Below are positions 8,450 through 17,749 of a stretch of DNA of 64,000 bases, in pieces. The notes under the pieces are model-generated. The model did not search any database, was not told where the DNA came from, and saw only the letters and a program-made list of their open reading frames with translations. The stretch's first letter is position 1. Each line of letters begins with the position of its first letter. This DNA is from Nocardia asteroides (lineage in GTDB: Bacteria > Actinomycetota > Actinomycetes > Mycobacteriales > Mycobacteriaceae): positions 5,208,001 to 5,272,000 of the forward strand of contig NZ_CP089214.1 of NCBI RefSeq assembly GCF_021183625.1. Direction: 5' to 3'. The position numbers and the translations under genes are program-made.

Positions 8450-10639
8450 GTGACCATCGACCAGAACAACGAAGACGATGTCACCGCGCTGGCGAGGCGG
8501 GTCGAGCGGGCGAGAGGCCGTCTCGCGTACCAGTTCGATCCGGCGCTGACCCAGGCGCTCTCGGAGGACGAACTACGCGCCGAGCGCGAACTCGCCGAGC
8601 GCATCCGCATCGAGGAGCGCGGGCAACGGTGGAAAGAGGTGCAGGCCGCCGCCTCGGCCTCGGACCGCGCCAGGCAGACCACCGAAGCCATCGAGAAGGC
8701 CGACATGCGAGATCTCCTGCTCGCCCGTAGAGCGATCGCCGCGCAGCGGCGCGAGTCGAGCCCGCACGCCAAACTCGCCTCGCTCTACCGGCATCGCGCC
8801 TGGTCGCTGCGGGCCCTCGCGGGCGTCGTCACGGCGGGCATGCTGTGGTCGGCGGTCAACGTCCAGCAGAACATCGCGCCCGGCGGCCCGTCCGACCCGC
8901 TCTTCTGGTTCAGCTACCTGCTCGAGGCGATGATCAGCGCGTGTCTGATCATCATCATGATCGGCACCAACAAGGTGGCCGAGTGGGGCGTCATCGACAA
9001 CCGGCGCCAGGTGCTCGCCGCCGAGGCCGCGCTGCTGCTGCTCACCGTCTCGCTGAACACCTATCCGTATGTCCGGCTGGGCAACTGGTACGACGCCGCG
9101 GTGCACGCGGTGGCGCCGGTGATGATCGGCGTCGCGCTGCTCATCCACGACGCGGTGAGCGCCCGCTACGGCCTGGCGATCGCCAGGGCGACGGCCCAGG
9201 TGCGCGACCTGCCGGACGCCACCGACCAGATCCGCCTGCGGATGCCCGGCGCCTACCGCGGCAGCGCCATCACCGAACTCGGCAGGCCACCGATCGACGA
9301 GCCCGCCGCGCTGCCCCCGATGGCCGAGGGCGAGTACGAGGTCGTCGAAGAGGACGAGCTGCCGCCGGAGGACCCGGACAACGATCCGGACGCCGCCGAG
9401 CAGCCGGACGAGGACGAGCGCACCGAGCTCACCGGCGGCGCCGAGGGGGCGAGCGCCTTCCGCTCGCCGAATCAGCCCGCGCGGCAGCCGGTGACGGCCG
9501 AGCTCGCCGAGGTCGAGGAGGAGGCGGCCGAGGAGCCGAAGAACGCCCCGGCCAAGCGCACCAAGGCCGTCGTCAAGGCCACCAAGCCCGTGGCGGCGAC
9601 GCCGCAGCGCGCTGCGGATGAGGTGGCCGCGGACGACGCCCCGACCGGCGTGATCCCGGCCATCGACGCCGAGGCCGACGTCCCCGTCGAGCCGCAGCCG
9701 GCCAAGCCGGCCCGGAAGACCGCCGCCAAGGCGGCTCGGCCCGCCGCGAAGACGGCCACCAGGACCGTCGCCGCGAAGCAGGCCCCGGTCGAGGAGGCCG
9801 CGCCCGCCGTCGAGGAGCAGCCCGCGCCGAAGCCTGCCGCGAAGGTCGCCCCGGCTGCCACGGTGCGGGTCGCGGCCGAGCCCGCCGCGGTGCGGTCGAA
9901 GCCGACCGCTGTCCCGGAGCCCGCTCCGGAGCCCGCGGCCGCCGAGCCCGTCGTCCGGCCCGCCGCCGCCCGGGTGGCCGAGCCGATCGCCGCGCCCGCG
10001 GCGCAGCCCGCCGCCGCGCGGTCCGCGCAGCCCGCGGCGGTACAGTCCGCCCAACCTGCGGCCGCACGGTCCGCGCAGCCCGCGGCGGCCCGGTCCGCCC
10101 AGCCCGCGGCGGCAGCACGGTCCGCCCGGCCTGCGGCAGCGGCCCGGTCGGCGCAGCCGGCCGCGGCGGCACGCTCCGCGCAGCCTGCCCGCGTCGCCCA
10201 GCCCGCCGCTCGGGCGGCGGGCCAGGGCAGGTCGGCCGCCGCGGCGCAGCCGGTGTCCAGGCAGGCCACCGCCCGCGCGACCGCGCCGGTCGAGGTTCCG
10301 GAGGCGGATCGCCCGGCCGCGCCGGTGATCAGCTTCGCCAGCAAGGCCGCCGCCCGGCCCACCGCGGATCTCGACCCGATCATGATGCCGATCGAGCCGA
10401 CCCCCTCCCGGCCGCGCTCCTCCGGCCCGCGCACCGGCCCGCTGGCCGCCGTCGGCAGGAAGAAGAAGGCCCCCGAGCCCGAGCCCGCGCCGATCCCGGC
10501 CACCTCGGACGTCTACGACACCGGCGCGCTCCGGGTCGCCGACATGCTGGAGCAGGAGCTCGCCGAGCTCCGCGAGAAGCGGCGCCAGGCGCGCGCCGCC
10601 GGTCGCAGCAGCCGCTCCTCCTCGAGCCGGGACTACTGA
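8450..10639 (+). CDS. Multi-pass membrane protein with Ala/Pro/Gln repeat tail (DUF2637-like)
   Basis: A 729-residue protein of unknown function. Residues 1-110 are charged and helical; about four membrane segments follow (near 119-138, 151-172, 190-205 and 217-236), in an arrangement resembling DUF2637/Spd-type actinomycete membrane proteins. Residues 290-370 are strongly acidic. Residues 380-640 are a low-complexity Ala/Pro/Lys region with repeats of the kind SAQPAAAR. The extreme C-terminus (about 700-729) is a charged helix with EQELAELREKRRQARA. The GTG at 8450 follows a good ribosome site (caggGAG), and the longer frame from 8369 lacks one. A strong terminator follows. The DUF2637 assignment is by topology and is tentative. 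Confidence 0.75.
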   Translation: MTIDQNNEDDVTALARRVERARGRLAYQFDPALTQALSEDELRAERELAERIRIEERGQRWKEVQAAASASDRARQTTEAIEKADMRDLLLARRAIAAQRRESSPHAKLASLYRHRAWSLRALAGVVTAGMLWSAVNVQQNIAPGGPSDPLFWFSYLLEAMISACLIIIMIGTNKVAEWGVIDNRRQVLAAEAALLLLTVSLNTYPYVRLGNWYDAAVHAVAPVMIGVALLIHDAVSARYGLAIARATAQVRDLPDATDQIRLRMPGAYRGSAITELGRPPIDEPAALPPMAEGEYEVVEEDELPPEDPDNDPDAAEQPDEDERTELTGGAEGASAFRSPNQPARQPVTAELAEVEEEAAEEPKNAPAKRTKAVVKATKPVAATPQRAADEVAADDAPTGVIPAIDAEADVPVEPQPAKPARKTAAKAARPAAKTATRTVAAKQAPVEEAAPAVEEQPAPKPAAKVAPAATVRVAAEPAAVRSKPTAVPEPAPEPAAAEPVVRPAAARVAEPIAAPAAQPAAARSAQPAAVQSAQPAAARSAQPAAARSAQPAAAARSARPAAAARSAQPAAAARSAQPARVAQPAARAAGQGRSAAAAQPVSRQATARATAPVEVPEADRPAAPVISFASKAAARPTADLDPIMMPIEPTPSRPRSSGPRTGPLAAVGRKKKAPEPEPAPIPATSDVYDTGALRVADMLEQELAELREKRRQARAAGRSSRSSSSRDY
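10001..10205 (+). repeat. Coding tandem repeat, 24-27 bp units (SAQPAAAR)
   Basis: Within the membrane-protein gene, about eight degenerate copies of a unit encoding variants of ARSAQPAA follow each other. Unit length alternates because an extra Ala codon is sometimes present. This gives an in-frame, Pro/Ala-rich, probably unstructured segment whose copy number may vary between strains. Confidence 0.75.
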
Positions 10640-10660
10640 ACCGGCCGCAACACCGAAGCC

Positions 10661-10701
10661 ACAGGGCCCTGACCCCCACCCGGGGGCCGGGGCCCTGTTT
10701 T
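10661..10701 (+). terminator. Rho-independent terminator after the membrane-protein gene
   Basis: The arms ACAGGGCCC (10661-10669) and GGGCCCTGT (10690-10698) form a stem with further GC pairing inside, followed by a short run of T (TTTT at 10698-10701). It lies 21 bases after the stop codon. Confidence 0.85.
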
Positions 10702-10755
10702 CGTCTCCGGACCTCGGGTAGCCGCACCCCGACCTACCGAGCAGAGGAGAACGAC

Positions 10756-11964
10756 GTGAAAGCAGTCGTCTGGCACGACGTCGGTGACATCCGCCTCGAC
10801 GAGGTGAGCGACCCGAAGATCCAGGAGCCGACCGACGCGATCGTGCGGATCACCACCTCCGCCATCTGCGGCACCGACCTGCACCTGGTGCGCGGCACCA
10901 TGCCCGGGCTGCTGCCGGGCACCGTGCTCGGGCACGAGGCGGTCGGGGTGGTCGAGGAGACCGGCTCCGCGGTGCGCGGTTTCGCGAAGGGCGACCGGGT
11001 GGTGGTGTGCTCCACCATCGCCTGCGGCCACTGCGGCTACTGCCGGGCCGGCTACTACGCGCAGTGCGATGTCGCCAATCCGAACGGCCCGCAGGCGGGC
11101 ACCAGCTTCTTCGGCGGCCCCGAGGGCACCGGCCCGGTCGACGGGCTGCAGGCCGAGTACGCGCGGATCCCGTACGCCGCGACCACCCTGGTCAAGGTGC
11201 CGGACGCGGTCACCGACGAGCAGGCCATCATGGTCTCCGACGTGCTGCCGACCGGCTGGTTCGGCGCGAAGCTGGCGCAGGTCACGCAGGGTGACACGGT
11301 GCTGGTGTTCGGCGCCGGGGTGGTCGGGCAGTGCGCGATCGCCTCGGCGAAGCGGCAGGGGGCGTCCCGGGTGCTGGTGGTGGACGGCCTCGCCGACCGG
11401 CTGGAGATCGCCCGCTCGCAGAACGCCGAGCCGATCGACTTCAACGCCGAGGACCCGGTGGCCGCGGTGCGCGAGCTGACCGGCGGAATCGGCGTCGACC
11501 GGGTGATCGACGCGGTCGGCGTCGACGCCCAGCGCCCGAAGTCCGGCCCGGCGGAAGCGAACCTGCCGGTGGACGCCGATACCTTCGAGGCCGAGCGCAG
11601 CCAGGCGGCACCCGAAGGCAATACCGGCGAAGGTCAGTGGCTGGCGGGTGACGGCCCGAGCCTGGTGCTGCGCTGGGCCGCCGACGCCGTCGCCAAGGCG
11701 GGCAGCATCGGCATCATCGGGGTGTACCCGCCGGACTTCGACGCCTTCCCGGTCGGCGCGACGGTGAACAGGAATCTCACAGTCCAGGGCGGCAACTGCA
11801 ACCACCGCCGCTACATCCCCGGCCTGCTCGGCCGGGTCGCGCGCGGCGACATCGACCCCACCCGCTTCATCACCCAGCGCATCGAGACGGTCGCCGCCAT
11901 CGATGCCTACCGGGAGTTCGACCTGCGCCACGACGGCTGGCTGAAAACCGTGGTGAACGTCTAG
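10756..11964 (+). CDS. Zinc-dependent alcohol dehydrogenase (formaldehyde dehydrogenase-like)
   Basis: Medium-chain NAD-dependent dehydrogenase of 402 residues. Catalytic zinc region ICGTDLHL and GHEAVGVVE; structural zinc region CGHCGYCRAGYYAQC; Rossmann motif FGAGVVGQCA; the insert GGPEGTGPVDGLQAEY is typical of the glutathione-independent formaldehyde dehydrogenase subgroup. The start is the GTG at 10756 after a strong ribosome site (gaggaga). It is flanked by terminators on both sides and so is probably transcribed alone. The physiological substrate is unknown. Confidence 0.9.
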   Translation: MKAVVWHDVGDIRLDEVSDPKIQEPTDAIVRITTSAICGTDLHLVRGTMPGLLPGTVLGHEAVGVVEETGSAVRGFAKGDRVVVCSTIACGHCGYCRAGYYAQCDVANPNGPQAGTSFFGGPEGTGPVDGLQAEYARIPYAATTLVKVPDAVTDEQAIMVSDVLPTGWFGAKLAQVTQGDTVLVFGAGVVGQCAIASAKRQGASRVLVVDGLADRLEIARSQNAEPIDFNAEDPVAAVRELTGGIGVDRVIDAVGVDAQRPKSGPAEANLPVDADTFEAERSQAAPEGNTGEGQWLAGDGPSLVLRWAADAVAKAGSIGIIGVYPPDFDAFPVGATVNRNLTVQGGNCNHRRYIPGLLGRVARGDIDPTRFITQRIETVAAIDAYREFDLRHDGWLKTVVNV

Positions 11965-11975
11965 GAAGCAACGAC

Positions 11976-12003
11976 GCGCGCCCGGCCGGGCAGCCGGGCG
12001 CGC
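11976..12003. terminator. Bidirectional hairpin terminator
   Basis: A perfect 11-base stem GCGCGCCCGGC (11976-11986) with its complement at 11993-12003 and a 6-base loop lies between the convergent alcohol dehydrogenase and semialdehyde dehydrogenase genes. Confidence 0.75.
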
Positions 12004-12016
12004 ATCGCGGTGCTGA

Positions 12017-13609
12017 TCATTCCCTGGTGAGGGAGCCGTCCACCCGCCGCCAGATGCCGAGCGGGTTCGCCGCGCGGATTTCGTCGGCGAGCAGGGCATC
12101 GGGCACGTTCTGGTAGGCGACCGGGCGCAGGAAGCGCTCGATGGCCAGGCTGCCGACCGAGGTGGTGGCGGGGGCGCTGGTGGCGGGGAAGGGGCCGCCG
12201 TGCACGACCGCGTGCCCGACCTCGACGCCGGTGGGCCAGCCGTCGAAGAGCACCCGGCCCGCCACCAGCTCCAGCTCCTCCAGCAGGGCGGCGGCCTGCT
12301 CGCGGTCGCCCGCCGCGGCGTGCACGGTGGCGGTGAGCTGCCCCTCCAGCTCGGCGGCGAGCGCGGGCAGCCGGTCGGCGCCCGCCACCCGGACCACGAG
12401 CGAGGACGGGCCGAAGACCTCGTCGCGCAGCGCCGGATCGGCGGCGAAGCGCTCCGCGTCGGTGACGAACAGGTGCGGAACGCCGGTGCAGGTATCGCTC
12501 GCGTCGGTGCCGGAGGCCGCGATGGTGACTCCCGCGCTCCCGGTCAGCCTGCGCACGCCGCTGGCGAAGGCGGAGGCGATGCCGGTGTTCAGCATGGGTG
12601 CGGCGGCCGCCCCGCCGACCGCGGCGCTCGCCGCGGCCACGAACTCGTCCGCGCCCGGCCCGTCGGCCAGGAAGACCAGCCCCGGGCTGGTGCAGAGCTG
12701 GCCGACGCCGGTGGTCAACGAGGCGACGAACTCCGCGCCGAGCTGCGCGCCGCGCTCGGCGAGCGCAGCGGGCAGCACGAAGACCGGGTTCACGCTGGAC
12801 ATCTCGGCGAAGACCGGGATCGGCACCGGCCGCGCCGCCGCGGCCGCGACCAGGGCGAGCCCGCCCTGCCGCGACCCGGTGAAGCCGACCGCGGCGATCC
12901 GCGGGTGCCGCACCAGCGCCAGCCCCGGCTCGACGCCGCCGTGCACCAGCGAGCAGGTGCCCTCCGGAAGCCCGTTGGCCCGCACCGCGTTCCGGATCGC
13001 GCGGCCGACCAGCTCCGAGGTGCCCGGGTGCGCGGGATGCGCCTTGACGACCACCGGGGCGCCCGCGGCGAGCGCGGAGGCGGTGTCGCCGCCCGCCACC
13101 GAGAAGGCCAGCGGGAAGTTGCTCGCCGCGAAGACCGCGACCGGGCCCAGCGGCACCCGGCGCTGCCGCAGGTCCGGCTTGGGCAGCGGGCTGCGCGCGG
13201 GGTCGGGGGTGTCCAGCCGGGCGCCGGTCCAGCTGCCCTCGCGTACAACGGCGGCGAAGAGCCGCAGCTGGCCGGTGGTCCGGCCGAGCTCGCCGCGCAC
13301 CCGCGGCTCGGGCAGCCCGGTCTCGGCCATGACCCGCTCGAGCAGCTGGTCGCCGAGCGCCTCGAGCTCGGCGGCGATGCTCTCCAGGAAGGTCGCGCGC
13401 TGCTCGAGGCCGGTGCGGCGGTAGAGCTTGAAGGCTCGGTGCGCGAGTTCGGCGGCCCACGCGACGTCCGCGTCGGTCGACGGCCGGAAGACCGGGTCCA
13501 GCGTGGCGCCGGTCGCCGGATTCACGGCGCGGAATGGCGTGCCCCCGCCGGGTACGTCGGCATTGCCGATCAGCGCGGCGCCGGTCAGGAGTGTTTCGGT
13601 GGTGGTCAA
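12017..13609 (-). CDS. 2,5-dioxovalerate (alpha-ketoglutarate semialdehyde) dehydrogenase
   Basis: NADP-type aldehyde dehydrogenase of 530 residues, oxidising alpha-ketoglutarate semialdehyde to alpha-ketoglutarate, the last step of D-glucarate/galactarate breakdown. Family features are AASNFPLAFSVAGGDTASAL near 161-180, GFTGSRQGG near 242-250, the general base E269 in FAEMSSVNPVF, and the catalytic C306 in GVGQLCTSPG. It is longer than ordinary ALDHs, as expected for this subfamily. It lies one base after the kdgD stop and is part of that operon, which supports the assignment. The enzyme appears intact although its pathway partners are damaged. Confidence 0.9.
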   Translation of the reverse strand: MTTTETLLTGAALIGNADVPGGGTPFRAVNPATGATLDPVFRPSTDADVAWAAELAHRAFKLYRRTGLEQRATFLESIAAELEALGDQLLERVMAETGLPEPRVRGELGRTTGQLRLFAAVVREGSWTGARLDTPDPARSPLPKPDLRQRRVPLGPVAVFAASNFPLAFSVAGGDTASALAAGAPVVVKAHPAHPGTSELVGRAIRNAVRANGLPEGTCSLVHGGVEPGLALVRHPRIAAVGFTGSRQGGLALVAAAAARPVPIPVFAEMSSVNPVFVLPAALAERGAQLGAEFVASLTTGVGQLCTSPGLVFLADGPGADEFVAAASAAVGGAAAAPMLNTGIASAFASGVRRLTGSAGVTIAASGTDASDTCTGVPHLFVTDAERFAADPALRDEVFGPSSLVVRVAGADRLPALAAELEGQLTATVHAAAGDREQAAALLEELELVAGRVLFDGWPTGVEVGHAVVHGGPFPATSAPATTSVGSLAIERFLRPVAYQNVPDALLADEIRAANPLGIWRRVDGSLTRE

Positions 13610-13610
13610 A

Positions 13611-14519
13611 TCAGCTCACCCGCTTCACGAGATCGGCCAGCTCGGCCAGTTCCACGTCGTCCAGGTCGGTCAGCGGGCTGCGCACGGGGCCGGCCGGGCG
13701 GTCGACCACCGTCATGCCCGCCTCGATGATGCTCACCGCGTACCCGGATCTCCGGTTGCGCAGCTCGCAGTAGGGGATCACGAAGTCGTTCAGCGCGTTC
13801 CGCACGAACTCGGTGTCGTTCGCGCGCACCGCCCGGTAGAAGGCGAGCGCGAACTCCGGCACGAAGTTGTAGATGGCCGAGGAGTAGGTGGTGACGCCGA
13901 GCGCCAGGTACGGCAGTGCGAAGAGCTCCGCGGTCGGCCCACATAGGTGAGCCGCTCGCCGACCCGGGCGAAGATCCTGGTCATCTGCTCGATATCGCCG
14001 ACGCCGTCCTTGAAGCCGACCAGGTTCGGGCAGCTGTCGGCCAGCTCGGCGACGGCCACGTCGGAGAAGACGGCATTGGCCCGCGAGTAGATGGTGACCC
14101 CGAGCTCGGTGGCCGCGCACACCCGTTTCACGTGCTCGACCAAGCCCCTCCTGGCTCGCCTCGGTGAGGTAGGGCGGCAGCAGCAGGAGGCCGTGCGCCC
14201 CTGCCCGCTCGGCCGAGCGGGCCATCTCGACGGCGGTGGCGGTGCCGTAGCCGGCCGGTGCGATCACCGGAAGCCCGGCGGGCGCCTCCCGCACGGCGGC
14301 GGTGACGACCTGCTCGACCTCGCCGGGGGTCAGCGAGAAGAACTCGCCGGTGCCGCCCGCGGCGAAGAGCCCGGCGGCGTCGAACTGCCCGAGCCAGGCG
14401 ATGTTCTCCCGGTACGCGGCCTCGTCGAACGAGCCATCGGCGCGGAAGTGGGTGACGGGGAACGAGAGCAGGCCCGAGCCGAGCTGCGCGGCGATCTCCT
14501 GCGGCGATGTGGTGGTCAT
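13611..14519 (-). pseudogene. kdgD: 5-dehydro-4-deoxyglucarate dehydratase with two compensating frameshifts
   Basis: DapA-superfamily lyase that dehydrates and decarboxylates 5-dehydro-4-deoxyglucarate to alpha-ketoglutarate semialdehyde. The N-terminal part is good ([33 protein letters not shown]), as is the C-terminal part ([20 protein letters not shown]). Between about 14141 and 13940 the correct sequence continues in another frame ([15 protein letters not shown], then [15 protein letters not shown] with the Schiff-base Lys, then ERLTYVG). One extra base near 14140-14141 and one missing base near 13936-13942 explain this. The frame stays open at 302 residues, but about 68 residues including the catalytic Lys are scrambled. 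It is either a real inactivation or a pair of sequencing errors. The start is the ATG at 14519 (ribosome site gtgagg). Confidence 0.82.
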
Positions 14520-14548
14520 GACCTCACGGTAGGAGCACCTATGATTCA

Positions 14549-14559
14549 CGTCCAACACT
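14549..14559. promoter_or_regulatory. Candidate LysR site, copy 1 (kdgD/LysR intergenic)
   Basis: The 11-mer CGTCCAACACT lies in the 74-base divergent region between kdgD and the LysR gene, preceded by GATTCA. Its exact reverse complement occurs before the transporter gene at 15502-15512, also with GATTCAC nearby. One conserved element at both catabolic promoters flanking a LysR gene is a good candidate for its binding site. Confidence 0.55.
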
Positions 14560-14593
14560 GTTTTCCTCTCTATCAATACAAGGTCGGTATCGA

Positions 14594-15499
14594 GTGTTCA
14601 CCTTCGTCCAGCTCACCCACTTCGTCGCGGTGGCCGAGGAGCTGCACTTCGGCCGCGCCGCCGAGCGGCTGCGGATGACCCAGCCGCCGCTCAGCAGGCA
14701 GATCCAGCTGCTGGAGCGGGAGGTCGGCGCGGAGCTCTTCGACCGCTCCAACCGCACCGTCCGGCTGACCAGGGCCGGCCGCGCCTTCCTCGTCGACGCC
14801 CGCAGGCTGCTACAGCAGGCCGAGCGCGCGGCGCTGGCGGTGCGCCGGGTCTCGGACGGCACCGGCGGCGTGCTCCGGGTCGGCTTCACCGGCGCCAGCG
14901 TGCACTCCGGGCTGCCGCTCGTCCTCGGCACCACCCGCGAGCTGCTGCCCGACGTCGACGTGGAGCTGCGCGAACTGGTGACGATGGACCAGGTCGAGGC
15001 GCTCTCCGAGGGCTCGCTCGACCTCGGGCTGGTCCGCCCGCCGATCGCCAGGCCGGACCTCGCCACCCGGACCTTCGTGCGCGAGGGGCTGGTGCTGGCG
15101 CTGCCCGCCGGGCACCCGCTGGCCGAATCCGGTGAGCCGGTGCCGCTGACCGCGCTGCACGGGGTCGAGATGGTGATGCACGCGCCGGTCGAGGCCCGCT
15201 ACTTCCATCAGCTGGTGACCAGCGTGCTGCACGACGCGGGGGTGATTCCGCTGGTCACCCAGTACATGACCCAGGTGCACAGCCTGCTCGCGCTGGTGAA
15301 CCTGGGCTGGGGCGTCGCGCTGGTGCCGGAGTCGGTGACCGGGATGCACTTCGACAACGTGGTCTACCGCGAGCTGCCCGGGGTCGCCGCGCGGGTCGAG
15401 CTGGAGCTGATCTGGCGGCAGGGCAACGAGAACCCGGCGCTGGCCCGGCTGCTGGCCGAGCTCAGGCACGATACCTTTCCTGTATCGATTCACACATAA
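14594..15499 (+). CDS. LysR-family regulator of the glucarate locus
   Basis: A 301-residue LysR-type regulator. The N-terminal helix-turn-helix is clear: [17 protein letters not shown], then [19 protein letters not shown] and [15 protein letters not shown]. The remainder is a periplasmic-binding-like effector domain ([37 protein letters not shown]). It starts at the GTG at 14594 with a very short leader. It is divergent from kdgD and followed by the transporter/GudD gene, so it presumably senses glucarate or an intermediate and activates both sides. Unlike its neighbours it appears intact. Confidence 0.9.
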   Translation: MFTFVQLTHFVAVAEELHFGRAAERLRMTQPPLSRQIQLLEREVGAELFDRSNRTVRLTRAGRAFLVDARRLLQQAERAALAVRRVSDGTGGVLRVGFTGASVHSGLPLVLGTTRELLPDVDVELRELVTMDQVEALSEGSLDLGLVRPPIARPDLATRTFVREGLVLALPAGHPLAESGEPVPLTALHGVEMVMHAPVEARYFHQLVTSVLHDAGVIPLVTQYMTQVHSLLALVNLGWGVALVPESVTGMHFDNVVYRELPGVAARVELELIWRQGNENPALARLLAELRHDTFPVSIHT

Positions 15500-15501
15500 T
15501 T

Positions 15502-15512
15502 AGTGTTGGACG
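15502..15512. promoter_or_regulatory. Candidate LysR site, copy 2 (before transporter/GudD gene)
   Basis: AGTGTTGGACG at 15502-15512 is the exact reverse complement of the element at 14549-14559. It sits 13 bases before the transporter start and directly after the LysR stop, in the AT-rich stretch CACATAATTAGTG, which may include the promoter. Confidence 0.5.
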
Positions 15513-15525
15513 CGCATCGCGGACG

Positions 15526-17472
15526 ATGTCGTTCACTCGGCCGATATCGGCGGACCTGGACACCGCGGTCGCCAAGTTCTTCCGCCGCGTCGTCCCGCTG
15601 TTCATCGTGATGTTGATCTGCAACCAGATCAACCGCTCCAATATCGGCTACGCCAGGGAGTACCTGGAGGCGGATGTCGGCATCGGCGCCGCCGAGGCCG
15701 GCTTCTTCCCCGCCGTGATCTTCTACCTCGCCAAGTGGCTGCCGAACTCGCACCGCGGCCGGGCCACCGCGCTCTTCGTCGCCGGGTCGTCGGTGGCGGC
15801 CGCGATCTCCGGGCCGCTCTCCGGCCCGCTGCTCTCACTGCACGGCGCGGGCGGGCTGCACGGCTGGCAGTGGATGTTCGGCATCGAGGGGCTGTTCTCG
15901 GTGGTCGTCGGCTGCGTCGCCTACTTCTTCCTCGACTCCAAGATCTCCGACGCCACGTGGCTGACCGCGGGCGAGCAGCGCGCGCTCACCGAGACCATCG
16001 GGGCCGAGGAGGTGCGGAAGGCCGCCGACTCCGGCGTCTCGCACCGCGGTTCGCGCTGGAAGATGCTGCTCGACCCGAAGCTCATCCTGCTCTGCTGGAT
16101 CTACTTCGCCATCCAGCTCTCGATCTACGCCAACACCTTCTGGCTGCCGTCCATCGTGCGCCGGATCGGCGGGCTCACCGACATCACCGTCGGGCTGCTC
16201 TCCTCGCTGCCCTGGATCTGCGCGGTGTTCGCCATGTACCTCTCCTCCCGGGTCGGCGACCGGACCGGGAACCGTAGGCCGCTGCTGATCATCGCGCTGC
16301 TCACCGCCGCCGCGGGCACCTACCTCGCGGCGATCGCCTCACCCTGGCTCGCCCTGGTCTTCCTCTGCGTCGCCGCCATGGGCTTCAAGAGCGCGAGCCC
16401 GCTGTTCTGGTCGATCCCGCAGTCCGGGCTGCACCCGCTGGTGCTGGCCCCGGCGATCGCCATCATCAACTCGCTCGGCAACCTCGGCGGCTTCGTCGCG
16501 CCGTACGGCTTCGGGCTGATCAAGTCGGCGACCGGCGAGGTCACCTGGGGGCTCTACGCCCTGGCCGCCGCCTACCTCTTCTTCGTCGGCGACCGGGAGC
16601 GCACCGACCTGCCGTACCGCTCGGCCGCCGACGAGCCCGCCGACGCCGACGCCTGGAGCAGGCTCCGGCACGCCGAGGCGCTCACGCCGGATGCCGTCGT
16701 CGCGCTGGCCAGGGCGGCCGGGGAGCGCTACGGTTTCCGCGACTTCAAGCTCGAGGGCGGGGTGCTGCCCGCCCGCGAGGAGGCGGCCGCGGTGCGCGCG
16801 CTGGCCGCGGAGTTCCCGGAGGCGCGGGTCACGCTCGACCCGAACGGCGGCTGGCTGCTGACCGAGGCGATCGAGATCGGCCGCGAGCTCAGGGACGTGC
16901 TCGCCTACGCCGAGGATCCGGTCGGGCCGGAGGGCGGCTTCTCCGGGCGCGAGGTGATGGCCGAGTTCAAGCGGGCCACCGGGCTGCCGACCGCCACCAA
17001 CATGATCGCCACCGACTGGCGCGAGCTCGGCCACACCGTCCGGGCGGGCGCGGTCGACATCCCGCTGGCCGACCCGCACTTCTGGACCATGGCCGGTTCG
17101 GTGCGGGTGGCCCAGCTCTGCGACGCGTTGGGCCTCACCTGGGGTTCGCACTCGAACAACCACTTCGACGTCTCGCTGGCCATGTTCACCCACGTCGCGG
17201 CCGCCGCGCCGGGCAGCATCACCGCCATCGACACGCACTGGATCTGGCAGGACGGCCAGCGCGTCACCCGCGAGCCCTACCGCATCGCCGACGGCTCGCT
17301 GACCCTCCCGGACCGCCCCGGCCTCGGCGTCGAGCTCGACGAGGAGCGCGTCGCCGCCGCCAACGAGCTGTACCTGCGCGCGGGGCTCGGTGACCGCGAC
17401 GACGCGGCCACCATGCAGTACCTGGTGCCCGGGTGGAGCTTCGACAGCAAGCGCCCCGCGCTGGTGCGCTGA
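15526..17472 (+). CDS. Chimeric MFS transporter / glucarate dehydratase (two in-frame deletions)
   Basis: A 648-residue open frame joining two proteins. Residues 1-350 are an anion:cation-symporter-type MFS transporter, but helix 1 ([22 protein letters not shown]) jumps directly to [17 protein letters not shown], a helix 4 motif, so roughly 75 residues (about helices 2-4 with motif A) are missing near 15685-15700. The last MFS helix then runs at about 16573 into [15 protein letters not shown], which is the middle of glucarate dehydratase (GudD). From there GudD is complete to its end, with catalytic elements [30 protein letters not shown] and [10 protein letters not shown], but its N-terminal capping domain (about 165 residues) is absent. 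Neither half looks functional as read. Separate gudP-like and gudD genes would be expected. Confidence 0.85.
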   Translation: MSFTRPISADLDTAVAKFFRRVVPLFIVMLICNQINRSNIGYAREYLEADVGIGAAEAGFFPAVIFYLAKWLPNSHRGRATALFVAGSSVAAAISGPLSGPLLSLHGAGGLHGWQWMFGIEGLFSVVVGCVAYFFLDSKISDATWLTAGEQRALTETIGAEEVRKAADSGVSHRGSRWKMLLDPKLILLCWIYFAIQLSIYANTFWLPSIVRRIGGLTDITVGLLSSLPWICAVFAMYLSSRVGDRTGNRRPLLIIALLTAAAGTYLAAIASPWLALVFLCVAAMGFKSASPLFWSIPQSGLHPLVLAPAIAIINSLGNLGGFVAPYGFGLIKSATGEVTWGLYALAAAYLFFVGDRERTDLPYRSAADEPADADAWSRLRHAEALTPDAVVALARAAGERYGFRDFKLEGGVLPAREEAAAVRALAAEFPEARVTLDPNGGWLLTEAIEIGRELRDVLAYAEDPVGPEGGFSGREVMAEFKRATGLPTATNMIATDWRELGHTVRAGAVDIPLADPHFWTMAGSVRVAQLCDALGLTWGSHSNNHFDVSLAMFTHVAAAAPGSITAIDTHWIWQDGQRVTREPYRIADGSLTLPDRPGLGVELDEERVAAANELYLRAGLGDRDDAATMQYLVPGWSFDSKRPALVR

Positions 17473-17476
17473 GCCG

Positions 17477-17692
17477 TCAGCTCGCCCACTTCTCCGGGTT
17501 CAGGTGGTGGGCGGCGAGCGCGGTGGCGTGGCCGTGGCCGAGCCCGTGCTCGCTCTTCAACCAGTCGACCAGCGGCTTCTGCTTGTCGTGGCCCGCGGCG
17601 GCGATGATCGCCAGCCACTCGGGGATGCTGCGGCCGTACTTCGCCTCGATGGAGGGGAAGTAGGAGGCCGGGCCCTTTGGCTTGTCGGTCAT
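17477..17692 (-). CDS. DUF4287 domain protein
   Basis: A 71-residue soluble protein matching the DUF4287 type: PASYFPSIEAKYGRSIPEWL, then KQKPLVDWLKSEHGLGHGHATALAAHH. The domain is common in actinomycetes and often precedes a DUF5655 domain; the function is unknown. A good ribosome site (aaggag) precedes the ATG at 17692. Its 3' end comes within five bases of the convergent GudD stop. Confidence 0.88.
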   Translation of the reverse strand: MTDKPKGPASYFPSIEAKYGRSIPEWLAIIAAAGHDKQKPLVDWLKSEHGLGHGHATALAAHHLNPEKWAS

Positions 17693-17749
17693 GTCGAACT
17701 CCTTCTCGCGGATCGCTTCGTCAACGGTGACGGGGCGGCGGGAGGGAAT

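Noticed and set aside
10001-10205. Repeat array that could be mistaken for CRISPR
   Set aside because: Units are contiguous, keep the reading frame and have no unique spacers; it is a coding tandem repeat.
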